DNA from: an uncultured Lachnospiraceae bacterium
GTDB lineage: Bacteria > Bacillota > Clostridia > Lachnospirales > Lachnospiraceae
Length of the DNA stretch: 7,990 bases
Assembly: GCA_958446555.1 (NCBI GenBank)
Contig: CAUCWU010000095.1
Coordinates: 1-7,990 of the forward strand
Direction: 5' to 3'
Positions 1-5,785 of the stretch are shown here, piece by piece. The notes under the pieces were generated by a model. It searched no databases, was not told the origin of the DNA, and saw nothing but the letters and a program-made list of their open reading frames with translations. A program made the translations under genes and the position numbers. The stretch's first letter is position 1. Every line of letters begins with the position of its first letter.

Positions 1-1
1 G

Positions 2-319
2 CAGTATGAAAAAGCGTTGACTGATAATTACAATCGTTATGTGGATCTAATTCAAAAGAATCTGGCAACTGAACAGGAAATTAAGGAAGCAGAAAGTCTG
101 TATCAGGTTATTAAAGCAACGAAGATCAGCGAATATAGAAATATGATTACACTTGAAGAGTGGAAAATACGAGAAGGGCAGGGAAGTGAAGAGATATTAG
201 AACATCTAAAAAAACGACTAAGCTGTCTGGAAAAACTTGAGCTTCGAGTAGAAGAGATAAAGACAAAGGCTGCACAAGTGTCAGAACCCAAAAGCAGTTT
301 GACTGTGAATGGTTGTTAA
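2..319 (+). CDS. C-terminal fragment of an unrecognised coiled-coil protein (5' end outside window)
   Basis: The reading frame is open from the left edge to the TAA at 317-319, so this is treated as the 3' end of a larger gene. About 105 residues are visible. They are highly charged, rich in Glu, Lys, Leu and Ile, and spaced like amphipathic helices (for example the stretch around EEILEHLKKRLSCLEKLELR), so a coiled coil is likely. No catalytic motif, membrane segment or signal is visible. The tail after the helices (SEPKSSLTVNGC) looks disordered. A TTG at 17 could start a 100-residue protein, but no convincing ribosome-binding site precedes it and the frame continues upstream. Its position before a WXG100 gene would suit a helical type VII secretion-associated protein, but nothing in the sequence shows that. 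Function unknown. Confidence 0.6.
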   Translation, partial: QYEKALTDNYNRYVDLIQKNLATEQEIKEAESLYQVIKATKISEYRNMITLEEWKIREGQGSEEILEHLKKRLSCLEKLELRVEEIKTKAAQVSEPKSSLTVNGC

Positions 320-347
320 TGATAACAAATCAGCATTACTGAGTAGT

Positions 348-378
348 TTGAAAATCAGCAAGGTTGAGTTGCTATAAA
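348..378 (+). promoter_or_regulatory. Possible sigma-A-type promoter ahead of the WXG100 gene
   Basis: TTGAAA at 348-353 and TATAAA at 373-378 resemble -35 and -10 boxes in the AT-rich 93-bp spacer between the upstream gene and the WXG100 gene. The spacing is 19 bp, longer than the ideal 17, so the call is weak. A start just downstream would leave a short leader before the ribosome-binding site AAGGAG at 397-402, which lies 10 nt from the ATG at 413. No terminator hairpin is visible after the upstream gene, so read-through from it is also possible. Confidence 0.3.
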
Positions 379-412
379 ACAAAAAATAAAAAAGAAAAGG
401 AGAACAAACAGT

Positions 413-709
413 ATGAGTAGTCAGAAATTAAACAGTGAGGCGCTTTACAACGCAGCAAGCCAGGTAAGAAGCAATGCACAGACTTTCGAGACAACACTTT
501 CGCAGCTTGAGAGTATTGTCAACACAACGGCAGCAGAGTGTGACAGCCCAGCAATTCAGGCATTTGTTGCAACTTACGAAGGCTATAAGAAAAATATGAT
601 GGCATTTATCGAGTCATTGAATCAGTATGCGACACAGGTAAACAACTATGCCAGTGATATTGATGCTATCACGACAGCAGGTGTTCAGAGATTTGAGAGC
701 ATTCTGTAA
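413..709 (+). CDS. WXG100 / ESAT-6-like protein with degenerate WxG turn
   Basis: This 98-residue protein has the size and helix-turn-helix pattern of WXG100 proteins, which are usually dimeric substrates or partners of type VII (Esx) secretion. Helix 1 runs roughly over residues 7-38 and helix 2 over 46-86. The turn, where the family has Trp-x-Gly, reads C43-D44-S45, followed by the usual small residues and Phe (PAIQAF, F51). The tryptophan and glycine are therefore both missing while the surrounding pattern is kept. There is no signal peptide, as expected for the family. The start is supported by AAGGAG at 397-402. It is the first gene after a possible promoter and lies ahead of a phosphatase and two kinases, which suggests the secretion machinery or its substrate is linked to phospho-signalling. 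Fold-level assignment is fairly sure; export is inferred, as no secretion ATPase is in view. Confidence 0.75.
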   Translation: MSSQKLNSEALYNAASQVRSNAQTFETTLSQLESIVNTTAAECDSPAIQAFVATYEGYKKNMMAFIESLNQYATQVNNYASDIDAITTAGVQRFESIL

Positions 710-719
710 TCAGGTAATC

Positions 720-762
720 ATGCCGCAGGAATGCTGCTGTACAAGTGGCATCTTTGCGGCAT
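720..762 (+). terminator. Hairpin between WXG100 and phosphatase genes (possible attenuator or processing site)
   Basis: ATGCCGCA at 720-727 and TGCGGCAT at 755-762 are perfect 8-bp inverted arms around a 27-nt loop. A second, inner ATGC/GCAT pair sits inside the loop. Only TTTAG follows, with no run of U, so it is not a standard intrinsic terminator. It begins 10 bp after the WXG100 stop codon and ends before the phosphatase ribosome-binding site, a position suited to partial termination or 3'-end protection that keeps WXG100 transcript higher than the signalling genes. This role is inferred. Confidence 0.45.
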
Positions 763-790
763 TTAGCTTAGAGGAAAGGGGGCTGGGCAT

Positions 791-1729
791 ATGTATAATA
801 TCAGTTATGCTGCGGTGACACATCCAGGTAAACGTTTAAAAGATAATGAGGATAATTTTTATGCAGATGGTATTATGAGGAATCCGATTTCACTTGCCTC
901 ATTGTGTGTACAGGGCAATACTGATGAAGATTATGGTGTATTTGCCGTCTGTGATGGAATGGGAGGATACGCGAATGGTGAGTTAGCCTCATTACTTGTG
1001 GCAGAAGCAGTAGCCGATACTGTGAAGGAGTGCAAAGAAAACAAAATAAGTGTATTTGAATATAATACCAGAAAAGAAGTGTCCAATTTTTTTGTTAACA
1101 GGGCAAATGAGCGTATTTGCCAGTTAAATGAACAAAAAAGAGAAGAAAGCGGTTCGACGATTGCACTTTTAGAGTTCAAGTGTGATACGTATACAATAGC
1201 AAATGTTGGAGACAGTCGAATTTATAGACTTCGAGATGGAAAGCTTGATCAGTTGTCAGTTGATCACACTGTAGTGGCAAGACTGCTTGCAGCAGGACAG
1301 ATAAGAAAAGATGAGACAAAAAAACATCCGCGCGCTCATCAGCTGACGCAATATCTTGGAATTAATCCAGAAGAAATGCTTATACAGCCTGCGATGCTGC
1401 GTGGAACAATAAAAGAAAATGACTGTTATCTATTGTGCAGTGATGGACTGACAGATATGGTAGCAGATGATCAGATAGAACGTATTTTAAGAGGGGAAAT
1501 TATAAAAGAGAGCGAAGTAAAGGAAAATAGCTCAAAAGAAAAATTAAAAGAAATTACACCAAGAGATATTGCACAAGCGTTATGTAAAGCAGCACTTGAG
1601 GGCGGCGGAAGGGATAATATAACAGTTATTGTGGTGCTGATTAAAAGGCAAGAAGAACAAAAACTGCCACAGACAAGCTGGAAAAACGCATGGGAACGCA
1701 TATGGAAAAAGGGGGCGAAGAAGTTATGA
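791..1729 (+). CDS. PP2C-family protein serine/threonine phosphatase (Stp/PrpC type)
   Basis: This 312-residue soluble protein should remove phosphate from Ser/Thr residues in a Mn/Mg-dependent reaction, reversing the neighbouring kinases. The PP2C motifs appear in order: NEDN (19-22), VCDGMGG (53-59), GSTIA (121-125), ANVGDSRIY (137-145), SVDHT (156-160), CSDGLTDM (216-223) and GGRDNITVI (272-280). The expected metal-binding aspartates D21, D55, D218 and D275 are all present, so it looks active. It is longer than the roughly 240-250 residues common for bacterial members: there is a short insertion near 28-47, a charged Lys/Glu-rich insertion near 235-258 and a basic tail with two Trp (297-312). 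No membrane segment is seen. The start follows AAAGGGGG at 775-782, 8 nt from the ATG. The stop overlaps the kinase 1 start as ATGA (1726-1729), implying translational coupling and balanced output of phosphatase and kinase. Confidence 0.95.
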   Translation: MYNISYAAVTHPGKRLKDNEDNFYADGIMRNPISLASLCVQGNTDEDYGVFAVCDGMGGYANGELASLLVAEAVADTVKECKENKISVFEYNTRKEVSNFFVNRANERICQLNEQKREESGSTIALLEFKCDTYTIANVGDSRIYRLRDGKLDQLSVDHTVVARLLAAGQIRKDETKKHPRAHQLTQYLGINPEEMLIQPAMLRGTIKENDCYLLCSDGLTDMVADDQIERILRGEIIKESEVKENSSKEKLKEITPRDIAQALCKAALEGGGRDNITVIVVLIKRQEEQKLPQTSWKNAWERIWKKGAKKL

Positions 1730-4053
1730 ATTATATAGAAGGGGCAACTGTGCTTGATGGCTGGGTTATAATAGCAAAGCTTGGAAGTGGTTCATTTGGT
1801 ACAGTATATCAGATTGAGCGAAAAGATGAATATGGCATATGTGAACGTTCTGCACTTAAAGTAATAAGTGTGCCGCAGTCACCAGAAGACATGAAGGAAA
1901 TTCTTGATGAAGGTATGAATGACCGCGAAGCGAGTACATATTTTAATGCCGTAATGCGTGATATTGTGAGAGAAATTGCAGTTATGGTTGAGACTAAAAG
2001 CTGTGAGCATATAGTTCGCTATGAGGCGCATAAGGTAATTGCGCATGAGAATGGAATTGGCGGAGATATATTGATTCGTATGGAACTACTCACTTCGCTT
2101 CCAGAATATCGCCGTACCCATGAAATGAACGAGAACGATGTTATTAGAATGGGACGAGATTTAGCTGATGCACTTACGTACTGTGAGCGAAAAGGACTGA
2201 TTCATAGAGATATTAAGCCGCAGAATATTTTTGTTACAGAGAACGGTTCTTTTAAGCTTGGTGATTTTGGTATTGCTAGGAGAATGCAGCGAACGACAGG
2301 TGCATCGCGAAAAGGAACAGAAGATTACATGGCACCAGAGGTTTATCTGCGCCGTCATTATGGAACAACAGTAGATATCTATTCGCTTGGTCTTGTTATG
2401 TACAAATATACAAACTATGGTCGATTGCCATTTTTGCCGTTACCGCCTACACCGCCGAGTTTTGATGATAGAGAACAATCATTACAGAATCGAATGAATG
2501 GAACACCTCTTCCGCCGCCGGCAGAGGCAAGCGAAGACTTAAGTGCGATTATCTTAAAGGCGTGTGCATATGATCCTCAAAAGCGTTATCGCAGTGCAAG
2601 TGATTTAAAGGCTGATTTGAATGTGTTATCGGGTGAAAGTGTGATAAAATGGAGAAATGAAAATCCAGTAAATTTAGAAGATGTAGTACATACATCGGAT
2701 CATGCTGAATCTTCCAAAGATAATGATTTCGAAAAGACAGTTGGCGGATGGACAGAAAGTGTAAATATATCAAAAATGGAGACTATGCCAGAGACAGACT
2801 CAATATTAAATATAGAAAAAGAGTCAGTCGTGAAGCACGAAGCACAAATAGAAAAGTTAGATGCAGCCAAAATGAAAGGGGAGAAATCTGAGCCAGATGT
2901 AAAAGTACCGACTATGTCAAATCAGTTGACACGAAGAAAAATAATGAAAAAAGCAATCTTTGGTATACTGCCGGTAATTTCATTTTGGCTGATAATACAG
3001 TGCATAAGCAGGGCATTAGGAACATTGTCGGCTGGAGTGATTATGAGTGTTTTGGCAATTGAAAATTTGCTGGGAATAAAAATTGCATGTAAATGGGTTG
3101 ATTCAATTTATGGACAGGCTATAGAGCAGCGAAGTGAAATACGACGCAGCCAGATAAAGCAGATAGTGCTGAAGTCTATTGCAATGTCAGTAGGAATTGC
3201 ATTTCTCATATATGCATGGATCGAAATTGAAAGAGGAGCAGGGATTGAGATTCAGGATTATGATGGTTTTTGGGGACAGATTTGTACTGTATGTAATTTG
3301 TCGTGGCCAGTCAATTTACTCTCCAAGATGAGTGTTATAAAACTGTATTTACATAAGAAACATAATGGAGAGGATAAAGTAGATGATATAGATGTTATTC
3401 AAATGAAAAATAATATTATGGCAGGAAGACTTGCCGCAGTGAGTATTTTTGTTATTGGAATTGCAGTAACAATATGGCAGTCATTTGTAGTTTGGTCGAT
3501 TCAAAATCAATCAGGATACTATGATGGAACGTATGCTAGGTTGGGAATCGCAGCAGTTATGCAGCTCCCAGTATGGGTTAGCATTGGAGCTGCAAATGGT
3601 GTACAGCCATTAATAAGAGACTGCATTAAAGCAAGTGATAAAAAATTCTGCTTAAAAATAATAAAAGAAACATTTCTATTAATTGTGGGTGTATTTATTG
3701 CATACGCGATACTAGAAATATATTGGTATAATCCAATAGTTAGAGAAATACTAGGAATATATTGGTATGATCCAAGCGTTACGATTTTGGGAATATTGCC
3801 AGGAATCTGTTATCTGCTTGCAAGCGTGATGTATGAAATGAAAGAATATTACTTTTTGGCATTTCTATACATTTTAGAGCCTGTGTTGATGGTAATATCG
3901 GAATTTGTGATTTTTACACCATTATATAGAGAAAAGTGGACAATGTTCGCTAACCTTTTAATTATAAATGCTTTTTGGGGAATAGTAATGATAGGATTAT
4001 TTTTTTGGTATAGTAAAAAATATTGGAAACATTCAACTAATAAGGCGAAGTAA
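1726..4053 (+). CDS. Membrane Ser/Thr protein kinase fused to a polytopic membrane domain (kinase 1)
   Basis: The start at 1726 gives 775 residues. It is preferred over the in-frame ATG at 1690 because AAAGGGGG (1708-1715) precedes it, it forms an ATGA overlap with the phosphatase, and kinase 2 begins with the same MNY(I/T)EG. The Hanks-type kinase domain covers about 1-300: glycine loop GSGSFGTV (20-27), K45, probable helix-C E83 after a long insertion between strand 3 and helix C, HRDIKPQN (160-167), DFG (180-182), and activation loop with T189, T190 and T198 before APE (203-205). All catalytic residues are present. Residues 301-405 form a polar, probably disordered linker containing TVGGWT (338-343). 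From about 408 to 762 there are roughly 9-10 hydrophobic segments. The part near 605-680 (GAANGVQPLI, then a basic loop and a long hydrophobic stretch) resembles a piece of MATE-type transporters; this is recall-based and tentative. A polytopic rather than single-span end is unusual for bacterial kinases. It may sense or control something in the membrane. Confidence 0.9.
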   Translation: MNYIEGATVLDGWVIIAKLGSGSFGTVYQIERKDEYGICERSALKVISVPQSPEDMKEILDEGMNDREASTYFNAVMRDIVREIAVMVETKSCEHIVRYEAHKVIAHENGIGGDILIRMELLTSLPEYRRTHEMNENDVIRMGRDLADALTYCERKGLIHRDIKPQNIFVTENGSFKLGDFGIARRMQRTTGASRKGTEDYMAPEVYLRRHYGTTVDIYSLGLVMYKYTNYGRLPFLPLPPTPPSFDDREQSLQNRMNGTPLPPPAEASEDLSAIILKACAYDPQKRYRSASDLKADLNVLSGESVIKWRNENPVNLEDVVHTSDHAESSKDNDFEKTVGGWTESVNISKMETMPETDSILNIEKESVVKHEAQIEKLDAAKMKGEKSEPDVKVPTMSNQLTRRKIMKKAIFGILPVISFWLIIQCISRALGTLSAGVIMSVLAIENLLGIKIACKWVDSIYGQAIEQRSEIRRSQIKQIVLKSIAMSVGIAFLIYAWIEIERGAGIEIQDYDGFWGQICTVCNLSWPVNLLSKMSVIKLYLHKKHNGEDKVDDIDVIQMKNNIMAGRLAAVSIFVIGIAVTIWQSFVVWSIQNQSGYYDGTYARLGIAAVMQLPVWVSIGAANGVQPLIRDCIKASDKKFCLKIIKETFLLIVGVFIAYAILEIYWYNPIVREILGIYWYDPSVTILGILPGICYLLASVMYEMKEYYFLAFLYILEPVLMVISEFVIFTPLYREKWTMFANLLIINAFWGIVMIGLFFWYSKKYWKHSTNKAK
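1891..2027 (+). repeat. Direct repeat block A, copy 1 (identical to 5951-6087)
   Basis: These 137 bp match 5951-6087 without a mismatch, at an offset of 4060 bp. They encode kinase residues 56-101, the insertion plus helix C. The preceding 165 bp of the two genes are about 84% identical and the following 93 bp about 91%, by manual count. Confidence 0.95.
2281..2598 (+). repeat. Direct repeat block B, copy 1 (identical to 6341-6658)
   Basis: These 318 bp match 6341-6658 without a mismatch. They encode residues 186-291: the activation segment just after DFG-IAR and most of the C-lobe. Identity falls abruptly to about 73% in the 160 bp before the block and is lost soon after it, so the edges are sharp, as expected of a conversion or recombination tract. 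Confidence 0.95.
3709..3775 (+). repeat. Short tandem duplication inside the membrane domain of kinase 1
   Basis: A 28-bp segment at 3709-3736 recurs at 3748-3775 with two A-to-G differences, giving a 39-bp (13-codon) period. It yields two similar peptides, EIYWYNP and GIYWYDP, next to each other (residues about 664-682). The period is a multiple of three, so the frame is kept. It lies between two hydrophobic segments and probably lengthens a loop. Confidence 0.85.
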
Positions 4054-4086
4054 AAATATAGAGTTATCAAAACGGGGAGAGAGGTC

Positions 4087-5745
4087 ATGAATATTATAAA
4101 GAAAGCAAGTGTTAAGTTGAAGCAAATCACACCAATACTAACAGTTGTAGCGATGCCATTCATTGTCTGTGGCGGTTATACAGGAATTGCTTGTCATAAT
4201 ATTTATGCAGAATCGGCTGGCAGCAGAACAACTGATATGGATGAGGCATGGCAGCAGGTTGTCGAGAAAATGTTTTCAGCCTTTACAGAAAATGGACGCG
4301 ATTATCTGGAGATGCCAATTGGTGAGATGACCAGAGTACTGGAGGCACGTGGCTTTTCGGGTGGAATGGATGAGGGCGCAGAGGCAGGTGTATCAGCCTA
4401 TTTAGGAACTGCTCATTATACGCTTGATGCAGGTGATCAAACATTTTTGAAGATACGTGTGCATCATGGTTCAGTAGAGGAGCAGGCAGGCGAGAGGGCA
4501 CTTTGCCGTCAGATTCAGATAAATTATAGTGAAAATTGCTATAATGAGAATGTGCTTCATACGCTGAGTGCAGTGGACGCACCGGGAGCAATTTATTTTG
4601 GGGCAAACAGAGCACAGGTAATGAAAAACTTAGGAATTACGGGGGCGATGATGGACAACTACAGAGTGTCAGCAGAAAACTTTGACATGAGATCCTTTGT
4701 GGTGTCCAGTCATGAGAATACCGTTTATACGGTAATCAATATTGATGGAAAAGATGGAATTGCTGTAGGAAAAAATGATACGATCTTTGCAATTAGTTTT
4801 CGTGGCGATGAAACAGTAGATATGATCTATTTTGCGAAGGTGAAATATGCAGATGAACTAGACGCTTTGGAAACAGTTGGAGGCGTATGTTCAAGTTGGA
4901 TGTACCTAGATGGATATCCGTTGGACGAGCTGCCATTTGATGAATTCAAAGCATATTTGAATTGCATTGGACTTTCTCAGCATGGAGCCGATGATGATGC
5001 GATGCTGTATTTTACAGAGGACGATACATCGCCAGCAATCATGATTACGAAGGATGATCAGGGCGAAGAAATGGATTCGTTGTTTTTTGACCTGGATAAT
5101 GATGAGCTTTTTGTTTTACAAGCAGGAATTCCACAGGGATTGCTTCAAGTGTTAGAAGATACGCCAGATGGAATGACACAGGAAAATTATATACTTGATT
5201 TGCTCGGAAATCCAGACGTTTATGTAAGTGATGATGGCAGCGCAGAGGTATTACAGGGAATGTATGATGGACGATTTTTCTCGTTTGTCTTTCGGGACGG
5301 ACAGTTGAGTACCACACAGGAAATGGACGATACAGGATGCATAAAAAAAACACCGCGAGGTGGACTGGCGGAAGCTTATTTAAAAGGATTAGCTGTTGGG
5401 AGAATGGTCTATGAAGAAGTATTGGATGACTTTTCCGATATAGACGAGAATGGAATTGGTTATGAGGGATGCATTGGCGGACACAGAAATGGGGAGAATT
5501 TGGATTGGTATATTTATGGAAATGGAACTTATTACTATGATGGCGGTGATTATTACACGGGTGGATGGGCTGCCAGCAATCGTCAGGGAACAGGAAGCTA
5601 TTATTGGGCAGAAGATGACAGAACTTTCGTGGGTCAGTGGAGTGCAGGTGCTCGAAATGGTGCCGGGGTAGTCTATGATGAAAATCAGAACATAGAACAC
5701 AGTGGAATCTGGTTTAATGGCGCTCAGGTAGGTATTTTTGAATAA
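4087..5745 (+). CDS. Exported or membrane-anchored protein: kinase-2-like sensor domain plus MORN-like repeats
   Basis: This 552-residue protein starts with a basic region (K5, K6, K10, K12) and a hydrophobic stretch (about 14-36), so it is exported or anchored by its N-terminus; a Sec cleavage near residue 43 (YAES) is possible, and neither C28 nor C36 sits in a good lipobox. Residues 55-286 match the outside part of kinase 2, with shared EMPIGE(M/I)TRV(L/V)EARGF, (A)xYFG, LGIT, the FA(I/M)SFR segment and SWMYLDGYP. I do not recognise that domain. Residues about 287-420 hold further strand-rich sequence with an echo of the first part (LGNP, then FSFVFRDGQL). Residues about 488-552 contain three MORN-like units, each centred on Gly-x-Trp (TGGW, VGQW, SGIW) with a downstream Gly-x-Gly in the first two. 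The start is 33 bp after kinase 1, with GGGGAGAGAGG just upstream. It could be a decoy, ligand partner or extra receptor for kinase 2; this is inferred. Confidence 0.85.
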   Translation: MNIIKKASVKLKQITPILTVVAMPFIVCGGYTGIACHNIYAESAGSRTTDMDEAWQQVVEKMFSAFTENGRDYLEMPIGEMTRVLEARGFSGGMDEGAEAGVSAYLGTAHYTLDAGDQTFLKIRVHHGSVEEQAGERALCRQIQINYSENCYNENVLHTLSAVDAPGAIYFGANRAQVMKNLGITGAMMDNYRVSAENFDMRSFVVSSHENTVYTVINIDGKDGIAVGKNDTIFAISFRGDETVDMIYFAKVKYADELDALETVGGVCSSWMYLDGYPLDELPFDEFKAYLNCIGLSQHGADDDAMLYFTEDDTSPAIMITKDDQGEEMDSLFFDLDNDELFVLQAGIPQGLLQVLEDTPDGMTQENYILDLLGNPDVYVSDDGSAEVLQGMYDGRFFSFVFRDGQLSTTQEMDDTGCIKKTPRGGLAEAYLKGLAVGRMVYEEVLDDFSDIDENGIGYEGCIGGHRNGENLDWYIYGNGTYYYDGGDYYTGGWAASNRQGTGSYYWAEDDRTFVGQWSAGARNGAGVVYDENQNIEHSGIWFNGAQVGIFE

Positions 5746-5785
5746 GGCATTTTTACAATGGAGTTTAGGAAAAAGGGGGATAGGA

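Noticed and set aside
1690..1725. Upstream in-frame ATG for kinase 1, adding 12 residues
   Set aside because: It lies inside the phosphatase gene without its own ribosome-binding site, and kinase 2 starts at the position matching 1726.
2161..2358. Minus-strand open frame, with a near-copy at 6155-6418
   Set aside because: Both are antisense shadows of the kinase catalytic region; they look alike only because the sense DNA is duplicated.
3849..4163. Minus-strand open frame spanning the kinase 1 / MORN protein junction
   Set aside because: It is hydrophobic only because it lies opposite membrane-segment codons, has no clear ribosome-binding site and conflicts with two well-supported genes.
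4168..4197. Lipoprotein signal at C28 or C36 of the MORN protein
   Set aside because: The residues before each Cys (FIV and GIA) do not fit the usual lipobox, so a plain signal peptide or uncleaved anchor is preferred.
5450..5671. Plus-strand frame inside the MORN protein gene
   Set aside because: It is an out-of-frame shadow of the Gly/Trp/Tyr-rich repeat region.
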